Shown here: one piece after another, positions 16,064-25,471 of the stretch | How the letters are laid out: the number at the start of each line of letters is the position of its first letter | Numbering within the stretch: position 1 is the stretch's first letter | Assembly (NCBI RefSeq): GCF_039852015.1 | Contig: NZ_CP156626.1 | Location: 1,894,249 to 1,958,248, forward strand | Source of the DNA: Robbsia sp. KACC 23696 | GTDB lineage: Bacteria > Pseudomonadota > Gammaproteobacteria > Burkholderiales > Burkholderiaceae | Direction of reading: 5' to 3' | DNA length: 64,000 nt | The notes under the pieces: model-generated | What the model saw: the letters and a program-made list of their open reading frames with translations, nothing else | Told to the model about the DNA's origin: nothing | The model's database searches: none | Program-made: the position numbers and the translations under genes

Positions 16064-16732
16064 GTGGAAAGGGAAAGCGCTAATGCGCGCGCCATTCTGA
16101 TGGTTTCGATGGAGCCTCCCGCCGCGCTGGAGGAAGAATTCAACGATTGGTACGACACCGAGCATTTTCCGCAGCGTCGGGCCATGCCGGGTTTTCTATC
16201 GGCCTCGCGCTGGATCTGCCTCGATGGCTGGCCGCGATGGATGGCGCTCTACGATTTACAAGACAAGACGGCATTGGACAGCGATGTCTATCGCGCAAAC
16301 GCCGGGGAGCGTTCGACGCCATGGAGCCGCCGCTTGCTGCCGCGGACGATCGGGCGGCGGCGCGTCGTCGCCGAGGCCGTGCCCGGACAGGCCGCGCCCC
16401 TCGCGGTGCAATGCGCGAGCGCGAAAACGGCGCGTCTGGTTTTGGCCGGTATCCCGGTGAACACGCGCGAGGAAGCGGCGCGGGTCCATGCCGCGGCGAC
16501 CGATGCGTTGGCGTCCTCGACGGCGCGAGATGCGCTGCTGCAATTGCGCGGATTTTTCGAGATATCGCCCGACAGCGAATCCGATACGCAGGCCGCGCAG
16601 GGAACCGCCTGGTTGCTCGCAGCCTTCGCCACACCGGTGAGTCGTGCCGACCTTGGCGCCTTGACGGGCCGTCTGGCCGGACGCGGCGCCACCACATTGA
16701 ACGTGTACAGCGCTTATCACCGCGGCCCTTAG
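16064..16732 (+). CDS. EthD-like dimeric alpha/beta-barrel protein, function unknown
   Basis: A 222-residue protein with a GTG start at 16064 after AGGAGACAGGCC. It opens with ARAILMVSMEPPAALEEEF and NDWYDTEHFPQRRAMPGF, a pattern I associate with EthD/DABB-type barrels, where the Trp-Tyr-x-x-Glu-His segment lines a small-molecule pocket. The second half looks like a weaker repeat of the same fold, so it may be a two-barrel monomer. It is first in an operon with a DAACS symporter, a carboxymuconolactone-decarboxylase-like protein and a LigI-like hydrolase, which suggests an isomerase or cyclase-type step. No activity can be assigned. Confidence 0.7.
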   Translation: MERESANARAILMVSMEPPAALEEEFNDWYDTEHFPQRRAMPGFLSASRWICLDGWPRWMALYDLQDKTALDSDVYRANAGERSTPWSRRLLPRTIGRRRVVAEAVPGQAAPLAVQCASAKTARLVLAGIPVNTREEAARVHAAATDALASSTARDALLQLRGFFEISPDSESDTQAAQGTAWLLAAFATPVSRADLGALTGRLAGRGATTLNVYSAYHRGP

Positions 16733-16791
16733 CCGCCGTCGTGACATCGCAGGCATATAGAAACAGCGACCATAAAAAATAGGAGACAACG

Positions 16792-18132
16792 ATGAAGCTG
16801 CTGGGCAAATTGCATGTTCAGGTTCTCATCGCGTTGATCGCCGCGGCGATATTGGGCGTTGTCGCGCCCAATATCGCCATCGCGATGAAACCGCTCGGCG
16901 ATCTCTTCATCGGCCTGCTGCGGATGCTGCTGGCCCCAATCGTTTTCTGCACCGTCGTGCACGGCTTGACGCATACAGCGGATATGCGCCGGATAGGGCG
17001 TCTGGGGGTCAAGACGCTGGTGTATTTCGAAGTGCTGAGCACCATCGGTATGGCACTGGGCTTTCTTGCCATCAATGTGTTTCGTCCAGGCGATGGACTG
17101 CATGCCGTGCATCTCGACACGAGCGTTGCCGTGGCCCACGTCGCGCAGTCCGCTTCGCAGATGACGGTGATGGGATTCGTCATGGGCCTCGTGCCGCACA
17201 CGCTGGTGGGCGCCTTTGCCGACGGCAATATCCTGCAGGTGCTGTTGATCGCGATGCTCGCCGGTATCGCCTTGAATCTGAGCGTCGGGCCGGACTCGGT
17301 CCTCGCGCGCGGCGTGGGGGAAGGGCAGCGCGTGCTGTTCATGATTCTGGGATTCATTATGCGTCTGGCGCCGCTGGGCGCGTTCGGCGCGATGGCCGCC
17401 GCCGTCGGCAGCTATGGCGGAGTGACCTTGCTTTATCTGTTGAAACTGGTGCTGCTGTATTGGGCGACGTCGCTCGTGTTTATCCTGGCCGTGCTGGGTA
17501 TCGTGACGGCGCGCTGTGGGATATCGATCTTTTCGGTGCTCCGCTTCATCCGTGAAGAACTGCTGCTGGTGCTGGGCACCGCGTCCGGGGAAGTGGCGTT
17601 CCCGCGGCTGGTGCAAAAATTGGGAAAGGCCGGCTGTGACGAAGTGGTCGTCGGCTTCGTGCTTCCCGCCGGCTATAGCTTCAACCTCGACGGCACCAGC
17701 ATCTATATGGCGATGTCGGTCGGGTTTTTGGCACAAGCAACCGACACGCCGTTCACGCTGACGCAGCAGTTGGGATTGCTCGCCGTGCTGACGTTGACGT
17801 CGCGTGGCGGCACCACGGTGGCAGGGGGCGCCTTTATCAAACTGGCGGCCACGATGCAGTCGGTCAAGGCATTGCCGCTGGGCGGCTTGGGACTGCTTTT
17901 CGGGATCGATCGTTTGATGGCGACCGCCACCGCCTTGACGAACATGATCGGCAATGTCGTCGCCGTAATTGCCCTGGCACGCTGGGAACAAGGATTCGAT
18001 GTCGTGCAGTTCCGCGCCTATCAGCACGCCCCGGTCCCGCCGGCCGAGCCGGAAGCCAATCGCACGAACGAGCACCCGCGGCCGCTCGCCGCCGGCCCGG
18101 TTGGATTGACGCATCGGGAATCGGCGCGCTGA
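16792..18132 (+). CDS. DctA-like cation:solute symporter (DAACS family) with altered substrate site
   Basis: A 446-residue inner-membrane symporter with the family start KLLGKLHVQVLIALIAAAIL and the conserved GYSFNLDGTSIYMAM and DRLMATATALTNMIGN regions. DctA proteins read SECRALTN where this has ATATALTN: the Arg that pairs with the second carboxylate of the substrate is Thr380. The hairpin motifs also differ, GTASGEVAFP for TSSSESALP and TSRGGTTVAGG for SSKGAAGVTG. A C4-dicarboxylate is therefore not a safe prediction; a monocarboxylate or neutral substrate is possible. It is 59 bp after the EthD-like gene, in the same operon. Confidence 0.88.
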   Translation: MKLLGKLHVQVLIALIAAAILGVVAPNIAIAMKPLGDLFIGLLRMLLAPIVFCTVVHGLTHTADMRRIGRLGVKTLVYFEVLSTIGMALGFLAINVFRPGDGLHAVHLDTSVAVAHVAQSASQMTVMGFVMGLVPHTLVGAFADGNILQVLLIAMLAGIALNLSVGPDSVLARGVGEGQRVLFMILGFIMRLAPLGAFGAMAAAVGSYGGVTLLYLLKLVLLYWATSLVFILAVLGIVTARCGISIFSVLRFIREELLLVLGTASGEVAFPRLVQKLGKAGCDEVVVGFVLPAGYSFNLDGTSIYMAMSVGFLAQATDTPFTLTQQLGLLAVLTLTSRGGTTVAGGAFIKLAATMQSVKALPLGGLGLLFGIDRLMATATALTNMIGNVVAVIALARWEQGFDVVQFRAYQHAPVPPAEPEANRTNEHPRPLAAGPVGLTHRESAR

Positions 18133-18184
18133 GGTCGCGCTCGCATCCCTCTTCATCATGACATCGCGATAAAGGAAAGCTTCA

Positions 18185-18748
18185 ATGAAACGCATAGCAG
18201 ATCTCGACCCGGATCACATGTCGCCGGAACAACGCGACGTCTATGACGCGATCGCCAGCGGTCCGCGCAAGGGGGTGCGAGGTCCTCTGGCCGTCTGGTT
18301 GCATCGCCCGGAGCTTGCACGGCACGCACAGGCGCTAGGCCGATATTGTCGCTACGATACGTCCTTGCCGCCGCGCCTGTCCGAACTTGCGATTCTGACG
18401 TTGGCACGCGTGTGGGCATCCGAATACGAATGGTATGCGCACAAGCACATCGCATTGGAAGCCGGGGTCGCGCCGGACATCGTGGAAGCCATTCGCACGC
18501 ATCAGTCACCTCCCTTTAAGGAGACGGATGCCGACGCTTCGGCCATTCACGCTTTTCTAGTCGAACTCCATCGCACGCGTCAGGTATCGGATGCGGTCTA
18601 TGCGGAAACGGTGCGCCGAATCGGCGAGGCAGGGGTGGTCGATCTGGTGGGACTAGCGGGGTATTACACGCTGATTTCGATGACGATCAATGTGTTCGGC
18701 GTGCGGCCACCGGCGGGTACGCCTGACGAATTGAGCGCTACCGCATGA
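18185..18748 (+). CDS. Carboxymuconolactone decarboxylase-family protein
   Basis: A 187-residue all-helical protein of the CMD/AhpD-like fold. The core LPPRLSELAILTLARVWASE followed by YEWYAHKHIALEAGVAPDIV holds the conserved Glu and His that line the active site in this family. No CxxC is present, so it is not a peroxidase-type AhpD. The C-terminal VDLVGLAGYYTLISMTINVF is also typical. The known reaction is decarboxylation or isomerisation of lactone-type aromatic degradation products. Its stop overlaps the next gene (ATGA). A distant paralogue is at 62203. Confidence 0.88.
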   Translation: MKRIADLDPDHMSPEQRDVYDAIASGPRKGVRGPLAVWLHRPELARHAQALGRYCRYDTSLPPRLSELAILTLARVWASEYEWYAHKHIALEAGVAPDIVEAIRTHQSPPFKETDADASAIHAFLVELHRTRQVSDAVYAETVRRIGEAGVVDLVGLAGYYTLISMTINVFGVRPPAGTPDELSATA

Positions 18749-19620
18749 GCGCCTTGAAAACATCGGCACCGCCGCTGGCAGAATCGCGCGTTCCGTCGAT
18801 CGTGTTGCCGCCGAACAGCTGCGATGCGCACTGCCATATCTTCGGCCCCTTCGATCGCTATCCCTTGCCGGACGACCGCAGTTTCAACCCGGCGCTCGCG
18901 CCGGAAACCGCGTTACGCCGCTTGCACGACCGACTCGGTTTCGCGCGCGCGGTGTTGGTACAGAGTCAGGGGCATGGTTACGACCACCGTCCCTTGCTCG
19001 ACGCCTTGCAGACCGGCGCGGGGCGCTACCGCGGTGTGGCCTTGATTCGCCCGTCCGACACCGACGCGACGATCGCCCAATATGCCGCGGCGGGCGTCCG
19101 TGGCGCGCGCGTGCATTTTCTGGCGCATCTTGGCGGTCGTCCGGATCTGGAGGCCATTCGCACCTTGTGCTCGCGTATCGCGCCGCACGGCTGGCACCTG
19201 GCCATTCATCTGGCCGGCCGCGATATCGTCGAGCAGGCGGCTTTTATCGAGACATTGCGGGTACCGGTCGTGATCGATCATATCGCGCGTCTCGATATTA
19301 CCGACGGCGTCGAAGGCGACGCAATGGGGGCGCTGCGGCGCTTGCTCGATACGGGGAAGGTCTGGCTGAAGTTGTCGGGCGCCGATCGCCTGTCGAAGCA
19401 GGGCACCCCGTTCGACGATACGGTGCCGATCGCTTCCGCATTGGCCGCGCATGCACCGGAGCGGATGCTGTGGGGGAGCGACTGGCCGCATGTCAATTTG
19501 AGCAGCGCGATGCCGGACGACGGCGATCTGACCGATCTGATCGCGCGCATCGTGCCCGATCCGGCTCGGCGCACGCAGATGCTCGTCGATAACCCGACGA
19601 GCTTTTTCGGCTTCGCGTGA
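18745..19620 (+). CDS. Amidohydrolase, LigI-like (2-pyrone-4,6-dicarboxylate hydrolase family)
   Basis: A 291-residue TIM-barrel hydrolase of COG3618. The N-terminal metal motif NSCDAHCHIFGPFDRYPLP, the block VLVQSQGHGYDHRPLLDAL, VVIDHIARLD and the C-terminal WGSDWPHVN with the catalytic Asp are all present and match LigI-type enzymes. LigI hydrolyses 2-pyrone-4,6-dicarboxylate to 4-oxalomesaconate in protocatechuate 4,5-cleavage. Here no ring-cleavage gene is nearby, so another lactone is possible. It ends the operon 16064-19620 and overlaps the previous gene by 4 bp. Confidence 0.87.
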   Translation: MSALKTSAPPLAESRVPSIVLPPNSCDAHCHIFGPFDRYPLPDDRSFNPALAPETALRRLHDRLGFARAVLVQSQGHGYDHRPLLDALQTGAGRYRGVALIRPSDTDATIAQYAAAGVRGARVHFLAHLGGRPDLEAIRTLCSRIAPHGWHLAIHLAGRDIVEQAAFIETLRVPVVIDHIARLDITDGVEGDAMGALRRLLDTGKVWLKLSGADRLSKQGTPFDDTVPIASALAAHAPERMLWGSDWPHVNLSSAMPDDGDLTDLIARIVPDPARRTQMLVDNPTSFFGFA

Positions 19621-19634
19621 CGCCAACGCAGGCG

Positions 19635-20114
19635 TCAGTGGAACGTCGTTTTCGAGTATTGCAGCTTCGTCAAGTCACCGTGTTCGAAACGAAACCACCC
19701 TTTCGAACCCTGCATGACGACTTCCTCGCCTTGCCAGAACACGCGTCTCACCGACATGCGCAGGCCGATCGTCTGAACCACCGGCGGATGACGGCGGAAG
19801 TCGTACAGCATCAGCCCCGCATCGGTTTCGACGACCATCCGTCGGACGATGTCGCCTGCATCGACGGTTTCATCGAAGTGACGCAACCTGTTCGCCGGAA
19901 AGTGATCCAAGGTCGCGCCTTGTAGCGTGACGATGACCTCGCGACCGCGCTGTTCGAATTGCAATGTGCCGGACGGGGTCGCGCTCGGTCCGGCATTGCT
20001 ACTCTGGGCATGCGCCGCGAGCGGAAAACAGCAGGCCGCCCATAGCGCAATCAAACCGCGTCGCATCATGCCTCGACGCGGGTCCGTGATGTGGCGCAAG
20101 CATCCCTTCAACAT
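19635..20114 (-). CDS. Small exported protein of unknown function
   Basis: A 159-residue ORF from ATG 20114, with GAGGA about 5 nt upstream. After a basic N-terminus it has the signal sequence GLIALWAACCFPLAAHAQ, so the product is probably periplasmic. The mature part is about 115 residues, rich in beta-type sequence (GTLQFEQRGREVIVTLQGAT, VRRVFWQGEEVVMQGSKGW), with no domain I recognise. A shorter start at 20069 is possible but has a poor ribosome site. It is downstream of the LysR gene on the same strand (41-bp gap) and convergent with the LigI-like gene. Confidence 0.65.
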   Translation of the reverse strand: MLKGCLRHITDPRRGMMRRGLIALWAACCFPLAAHAQSSNAGPSATPSGTLQFEQRGREVIVTLQGATLDHFPANRLRHFDETVDAGDIVRRMVVETDAGLMLYDFRRHPPVVQTIGLRMSVRRVFWQGEEVVMQGSKGWFRFEHGDLTKLQYSKTTFH

Positions 20115-20155
20115 GCATTCCTCGCTTTGACTGCGTTCAATGATACGGCAGCGCA

Positions 20156-21148
20156 TCACATGCGATCGACTGCCTCGCGCACCGCCTCTGTCGGACCGGT
20201 CGACTCGGCGCCGTCGGCCATTTGCCGCAACAGTTGCAGGAAGGTTCGCAGTTGCGGACTGGGCGTCTCGTTGCGCCGCAACACCACGCCGAAGGGCGGC
20301 AAGGCCGCGCCGGTATCGGCAGGCAGCAGCCCCAGGACGCCGGACTTCACATGGTCGCGGACGACGGTTTCCGACAGCAGCATGATGGCATCGGTCAATT
20401 GCACCATCTGCAACATCGCGAAGACGGAACTGCATTCGACAATGTCTTTCGGAAACGCGATATGTGCGTTCGCAAGCGCCAGGTCGAAGGCCATGCGCGT
20501 CGGCGTCGTCGCCGATTGCAATAACCACGGCCATTTTCTACACAAGGCTTTCACCGAGAGATCGTGCTTGCCCGGCTGCAACAGCGGATGACCGCGCCGC
20601 ACCGCGAGGCATAGCCTTTCATTGCCGATCGCCTCGAAGCTGAAACTATCGTGTCGGTCGGCCGTCACGTCCCGCGCGATGGCGACATCGATCTGGCCAC
20701 GCTCCAATAAATCGATCAGCTGATCGGTCGTATCGCCCATGATGCGGATGCGCAAACGCGGATGAAACGTTTTGATCTCGACCAGCGCATTGACGACCAG
20801 ATCCGGCGCCGCGCCCATCACCGCCCCCACCGCCAGATGCCCGTATCCGCCTTCGCGGAATTCGGTGAAGTCGGCGGAGAAACGTTCGAGCGTCGCCAAG
20901 GTATTGCGGGCGAAACGCAATACTTGTTCGCCCAACTCGTTCGGCTGCATGCCGCGTGAGCGGCGCTCGAACAAGGCGCATCCGAGCATCTCCTCGACCT
21001 CCTGCAGCATTCGGGTTATCCCTGGCTGCGATACATGCAAGGCTTCGGCCGTGCGGTGCAGATTGTTCGTGACGCCAAGGGCCACCAACATCTGCAAGTG
21101 CTTGAATCTAAGGCGGTTCAGAAGGACGTGCGTGACCGGAGCGTTCAT
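20156..21148 (-). CDS. LysR-family transcriptional regulator (GbpR-like)
   Basis: A 330-residue regulator starting at ATG 21148 with AAGAGGT upstream. The wHTH LRFKHLQMLVALGVTNNLHR and VSQPGITRMLQEVEEMLGCA resembles the GbpR/sugar-acid subgroup that keeps the phrase RLRFKHLQ. The effector domain includes GHLAVGAVMGAAPDLVVNAL. It is divergent from the MFS gene at 21279 and the rhamnonate genes, so it probably senses a sugar acid of that route. The 130-bp divergent gap shows no obvious dyad. Confidence 0.92.
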   Translation of the reverse strand: MNAPVTHVLLNRLRFKHLQMLVALGVTNNLHRTAEALHVSQPGITRMLQEVEEMLGCALFERRSRGMQPNELGEQVLRFARNTLATLERFSADFTEFREGGYGHLAVGAVMGAAPDLVVNALVEIKTFHPRLRIRIMGDTTDQLIDLLERGQIDVAIARDVTADRHDSFSFEAIGNERLCLAVRRGHPLLQPGKHDLSVKALCRKWPWLLQSATTPTRMAFDLALANAHIAFPKDIVECSSVFAMLQMVQLTDAIMLLSETVVRDHVKSGVLGLLPADTGAALPPFGVVLRRNETPSPQLRTFLQLLRQMADGAESTGPTEAVREAVDRM

Positions 21149-21278
21149 GTCGGGACCTCTTGGCGATCAGAGAATCGTATCAGTTCTAGCGGTTTTGTGA
21201 TTAGTCGCTTATTGGTGGTACTGGGTAAAGTGCAGCTAACAAAAAATCAGTCCGATAACAAGCGTGTGGAGACAGGTC

Positions 21279-22604
21279 ATGAACCAGCATGCGGTGGGAA
21301 GCCATCCCGACTTACGTGCCGCCATCCGGCAGGCGACCCGAAGGCTATTGCCTTTCTTGTTGCTGATGTATGTCATGGCCTTTCTCGATCGCGCCAATAT
21401 CGGGTTTGCGAAGGCGCAATTCCAGGCGGACGTCGGCATCTCGGACGCCGCCTATGCGTTTGGCGCCGGCGTGTTCTTCATCGGCTATGCGCTGGTCGAA
21501 GTGCCGAGCAATCTGATCATGCAGAAGGTGGGCGCCCGTATCTGGATGTGCCGGATCATGGTGACGTGGGGCCTTATTTCAGCGGCCATGGCCTTTGTAA
21601 AAGGGGAAACGTCTTTCTACGCACTGCGATTCCTGCTCGGCGTGGCCGAAGCCGGTTTCTTTCCCGGCGTCATTCTTTACCTGACCTATTGGTTTCCCCA
21701 GCAAACGCGCGGCAAGGCCCTTGGGCTGTTTTATTTCGGGGCGCCTATCGCCTTTATCGTCGGAAGTCCTTTATCCGGGCTGTTGCTCGAACTGCATGGC
21801 GTGAATGGTCTGGTGGGATGGCAGTGGATGTTCCTCGTCGAGGGCTTGCTCGCCACCGTTGTCGGCGTCGCCGCCTTGATCTATCTGGTCGACCGTCCGC
21901 GCGACGCCAAGTGGTTGACGGCGCCGCAACGGGACGCCTTGGTCGCCGCACTGGAGGCCGAAGATCAGGCTAAGCGTGCGCACAGCCCCGGCACGGTGCT
22001 GCAAGCACTGTTCAATGGTCGCGTGCTCTATCTTTGCGCGATCTATCTGTTGATCCAGGCCAGCGTCTACGGCGTGGTGTTCTATCTTCCCACGCAGGTG
22101 GCGGGCTTGATGGGCCGCAAGATCGGCTTCACGGTCGGTCTGGTGGCGGCGATCCCCTGGCTCTGCTCCGCCTTGGCCGCCTATGTCGTGCCGGGCTATG
22201 CGGACCGCCATCGCCGGCATCGCATGGTGGCTGCCGTGACGCTGTTTATCAGCGCGGCGGGCATCGCCGCCTCGGTGGCCGTTAGTCAACCGATCGTCGC
22301 CTTGATCGCACTGTGTTTCGCCGCGGCCGGGTTTATTTCGGTACAACCCGTCTTCTGGCACTTCCCAGCCGCCTTCGTCAGCGGCGCGGCGGCGGCCGCC
22401 AGCTTCGGTCTGATCAATTCATTCGGCGCCGTCGGCGGCTTTATTGCGCCGAACCTGAAACATGCTGCCGAGGTCGCCTTTCATTCGCCGGCAGCAGGGC
22501 TGTACACGCTAGCCGCCACGACCGTTCTGGCCGGCGTGATGATCGCCTTCATGGGCGGCCGTACGACACAAAACGCCCCGTCAGCGCCGCCTTATCGCGC
22601 ATGA
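21279..22604 (+). CDS. MFS transporter, anion:cation symporter (ACS) family
   Basis: A 441-residue, 12-TM carrier starting at ATG 21279 (GGAGACAGGTC before it). The family signature in helix 1, MYVMAFLDRANIGFAKAQF, and LVEVPSNLIMQKVGARIWMC in motif A are those of ACS carriers such as RhmT, GudP and phthalate/tartrate permeases, which move organic acid anions with protons. Divergent from a LysR gene and 125 bp before rhmD, it is one of two ACS carriers in the sugar-acid cluster. Either may carry L-rhamnonate. Confidence 0.9.
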   Translation: MNQHAVGSHPDLRAAIRQATRRLLPFLLLMYVMAFLDRANIGFAKAQFQADVGISDAAYAFGAGVFFIGYALVEVPSNLIMQKVGARIWMCRIMVTWGLISAAMAFVKGETSFYALRFLLGVAEAGFFPGVILYLTYWFPQQTRGKALGLFYFGAPIAFIVGSPLSGLLLELHGVNGLVGWQWMFLVEGLLATVVGVAALIYLVDRPRDAKWLTAPQRDALVAALEAEDQAKRAHSPGTVLQALFNGRVLYLCAIYLLIQASVYGVVFYLPTQVAGLMGRKIGFTVGLVAAIPWLCSALAAYVVPGYADRHRRHRMVAAVTLFISAAGIAASVAVSQPIVALIALCFAAAGFISVQPVFWHFPAAFVSGAAAAASFGLINSFGAVGGFIAPNLKHAAEVAFHSPAAGLYTLAATTVLAGVMIAFMGGRTTQNAPSAPPYRA

Positions 22605-22729
22605 CTGCACAGCAGGAGAGGGTGCGATTTTGCTGGCAAAGGCGTTACCGATGACATCGGCACCTTCGGCAAACCGCGCCTGCGATCCGTCCCTATCTCA
22701 CTCGTCCTTATCGTTTTCCGGAGCACCTC

Positions 22730-23920
22730 ATGAATGCCTCGACCCCGACCATCAAGCATATCCGCGCCTATACCTTACGGGGCGGCGGTGCCGATTACCA
22801 TGACCAGGGTGAAGGGCACTGGATCGACGACCATATCGCCACGCCGATGAGTCGCTATCCCGAATATCGCCAGAGTCGCAAGAGCTTCGGTATCAATGTG
22901 CTGGGTACCCTGGTCGTCGAAGTGGAGGCCAGCGACGGCACTGTCGGCTTTGCCGTGACGACCGGTGGCGAGCCGGCCGCCTACATCGTCGAAAAGCATC
23001 TGTCGCGCTTTGTCGAAGGCGCGAAGGTCACCGATATCGAAAAAATCTGGGATCAGATGTATTTCGGCTCGCTGTATTACGGTCGCAAGGGGCTTGTCGT
23101 CAACACGATTTCGGGCATCGATCTGGCTTTATGGGATTTGCTCGGCAAGATTCGCGGCGAGCCGGTGCATCAATTGCTCGGCGGCGCCGTGCGCGACGAG
23201 CTGCAGTTCTACGCCACCGGTGCGCGGCCCGATCTTGCAAAAAAGATGGGATTCATCGGCGGCAAAATGGCGCTGCATCACGGTCCTGCCGAAGGAGAGG
23301 AAGGCTTGCAAAAGAACCTCGCGGAACTGGCCGAGATGCGTGAGCGGTGCGGCCCGGATTTTTGGCTGATGTGGGATTGCTGGATGTCGCTCGACCTCAA
23401 CTATGCGATCCGCCTTGCGCATGAAGCCCGACGCTACGGCCTGAAATGGATCGAAGAAGCGCTGCCGCCCGATGATTACTGGGGCTATGCCGCATTGCGC
23501 AAACAGGTTCCGCCCGGCATGCTGGTCAATACCGGCGAACATGAAGCCACGCGCTGGGGTTTTCGCATGCTGCTGGAGATGGGCTGCTGCGACGTCATCC
23601 AGCCAGACGTCGGCTGGTGTGGCGGCGTGACCGAGCTGATCAAGATTTCGGCACTGGCCGATGCGCATGGGGCCATGGTCGTGCCGCATGGTTCGTCGGT
23701 CTATAGCTATCACTTCGTCATTACGCGACACAACAGTCCCTTCGCCGAGTTTTTGATGATGGCGCCCAAGGCCGATCAGGTGGTGCCGATGTTCCATCCG
23801 CAATTGCTCGACGAACCGGTGCCGGAAAACGGACGGATGCGGGCGTCGGCGCTGGACAAGCCGGGATTCGGCGTGCGCTTGAACCCCGAATGCAAATTAC
23901 ACCGTCCCTATGATCATTGA
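22730..23920 (+). CDS. rhmD: L-rhamnonate dehydratase
   Basis: A 396-residue enolase-superfamily enzyme, EC 4.2.1.90, converting L-rhamnonate to 2-keto-3-deoxy-L-rhamnonate. The sequence follows RhmD throughout: [20 protein letters not shown] near the N-terminus supplies the RhmD-specific His, metal ligands are in [10 protein letters not shown] (Asp), [14 protein letters not shown] (Glu) and [10 protein letters not shown] (Glu), the dyad Asp is in [15 protein letters not shown] and the catalytic His in [13 protein letters not shown]. The length is typical. It heads a series with the ACS carrier, aldolase, aldehyde dehydrogenase and lutABC. A close dehydratase of another 6-deoxy sugar acid is the only realistic alternative. 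Confidence 0.93.
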   Translation: MNASTPTIKHIRAYTLRGGGADYHDQGEGHWIDDHIATPMSRYPEYRQSRKSFGINVLGTLVVEVEASDGTVGFAVTTGGEPAAYIVEKHLSRFVEGAKVTDIEKIWDQMYFGSLYYGRKGLVVNTISGIDLALWDLLGKIRGEPVHQLLGGAVRDELQFYATGARPDLAKKMGFIGGKMALHHGPAEGEEGLQKNLAELAEMRERCGPDFWLMWDCWMSLDLNYAIRLAHEARRYGLKWIEEALPPDDYWGYAALRKQVPPGMLVNTGEHEATRWGFRMLLEMGCCDVIQPDVGWCGGVTELIKISALADAHGAMVVPHGSSVYSYHFVITRHNSPFAEFLMMAPKADQVVPMFHPQLLDEPVPENGRMRASALDKPGFGVRLNPECKLHRPYDH

Positions 23921-24051
23921 CGACGAGACGTCTCAGCCCTCGGTCGGCATGCCGTGAGGCGTGCATCGCCGTCAGGCAGTGCCGGTCGAATGCTCGGGGC
24001 TTCACCCGATTCCCGTAGAGCTGCACAGCAGCCGTAGTGGAGGAGACAGAG

Positions 24052-25458
24052 ATGCAATACGCAAAAACGCCGCGCCTGCGGCGCACGCAGGTGCTTGCGT
24101 TGACGCTGCTGGTCATCGCCGGCTTCGTCAATTATCTCGACCGTAGCACCCTGGCGGTGGCGAATTCGACGATGTCGCACGAACTGTCGTTCAGCCCCAC
24201 GCAAATGGGGCTGCTGCTCGCGGTGTTTTCCTGGGCGTACGCGGTCGCGCAGTTACCGATCGGTGGCTTGCTCGACCGCTTCGGGGCACGCGTCACCTTG
24301 GCCATCGGCATGTGCGTCTGGTCGATCGCACAAGCCGCGATCGGCGTCATGACGCAGCTTTCGCATCTGCTTGCCGCACGCGTCCTCCTCGGGCTCGGCG
24401 AAGCACCGCAATTTCCAGCGGGCGCCAAAGTGGTCAGCGAATGGTTTCATCCGAAAGAGCGCGGCGTGCCATCCGGTATTTTCAATATGTCGTCGTCGCT
24501 GGGGCCGGCGATCAGTCAGCCGATCCTGTCCGCGTTTCTATTGGCGATCGGCTGGCGCGCGACCTTTATGACGATGGGCGCGCTCGGCGTCGGCGTGGCG
24601 TTCGTCTGGTATCTGGTATATCGCGACCGTCGCACCGTAGCGCTGCACAGCGATGAATATCGCTATTTGGCCGGTACCGAAGTCAGTCCGGCGCCTACCG
24701 TCGACCCGGCTGGCATTGACGGCCGCCTCGATGCACATCACGCCGCGCGCAATGCCACGGCGATGCCCACCGAGACGCCGCAGCAAGTAACGATGGCGGA
24801 CTGGCGCGGCTTGTTCAAGCTCCAGGTCACCTGGGGCCTGATCCTCGGCTATGTCGGCGTGATCTATATGACCACGCTGTTTCTGACCTGGCTTCCCGCG
24901 TATTTCCAACGCGTGCATGGCATCAGCTTGGCCAATGCCGGTTGGGTCTCCAGCATTCCCTTTTTATTCGGGACGCTCGGCGTACTGAGTGGCGGCGCCA
25001 TCGTCGATGGCTTGGCGCGGCGCAGTCGAAATCCGTGGGCCAGCCGCCGCTGGCCGATTGCCTGCGGCCTGCTGTTCGCCGCGCTGGCCACCGTGGCAAC
25101 GGCTTACGTCAGCGGTACGGCCAGCGCGATCGGCATGCTGTGCGTGGCGATGTTCGCGCTGAATGTCAGCATTGCCGGCGCCTGGTCGATGGTCAGCGTG
25201 GCGGTCCCGTCGCGGATGGTCGCGTCGCTTGCAAGCCTGCAGAATTTCGGCGGCTATTTCGGCGGCGCCTTTGCACCGCTGATCACCGGCATGGTCGTGC
25301 AGAAGACCGGCTCCTTTACGGCGGCGCTGGTCATCAGCGCGGTGGTCGCGATCGGCGGGGCGCTCGCCTATCTCTTCCTGACGGCCGAGCCACGCGATCA
25401 GCCACGAGAATCCGACGCGGCACCGCGGCCGATCGCCCGTCCGCATACGCAAACCTGA
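24052..25458 (+). CDS. MFS transporter, ACS family, likely L-rhamnonate carrier
   Basis: A 468-residue, 12-TM carrier with ATG 24052 and GAGGAGACAGAG upstream. It has the ACS helix-1 motif AGFVNYLDRSTLAVANSTMS and motif A-like GGLLDRFGARVTLAIG. The central loop (about residues 205-260) is long and polar. It sits between rhmD and rhmA, with 13 bp to the latter, so L-rhamnonate uptake is the most economical role. E. coli places a similar carrier (RhmT) next to rhmD and rhmA. Confidence 0.9.
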   Translation: MQYAKTPRLRRTQVLALTLLVIAGFVNYLDRSTLAVANSTMSHELSFSPTQMGLLLAVFSWAYAVAQLPIGGLLDRFGARVTLAIGMCVWSIAQAAIGVMTQLSHLLAARVLLGLGEAPQFPAGAKVVSEWFHPKERGVPSGIFNMSSSLGPAISQPILSAFLLAIGWRATFMTMGALGVGVAFVWYLVYRDRRTVALHSDEYRYLAGTEVSPAPTVDPAGIDGRLDAHHAARNATAMPTETPQQVTMADWRGLFKLQVTWGLILGYVGVIYMTTLFLTWLPAYFQRVHGISLANAGWVSSIPFLFGTLGVLSGGAIVDGLARRSRNPWASRRWPIACGLLFAALATVATAYVSGTASAIGMLCVAMFALNVSIAGAWSMVSVAVPSRMVASLASLQNFGGYFGGAFAPLITGMVVQKTGSFTAALVISAVVAIGGALAYLFLTAEPRDQPRESDAAPRPIARPHTQT

Positions 25459-25471
25459 AAGGAGAAACGCG

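Noticed and set aside
16729-18195. 488-codon minus-strand frame opposite the DAACS symporter
   Set aside because: Antisense shadow: rich in Gln, His and Arg, lacks hydrophobic or domain structure, and has no plausible ribosome site.
22648-22660. CCGATG-A-CATCGG dyad upstream of rhmD as an operator
   Set aside because: No second copy was found before rhmT or the LysR gene of the cluster; short GC-rich palindromes are frequent in this DNA.
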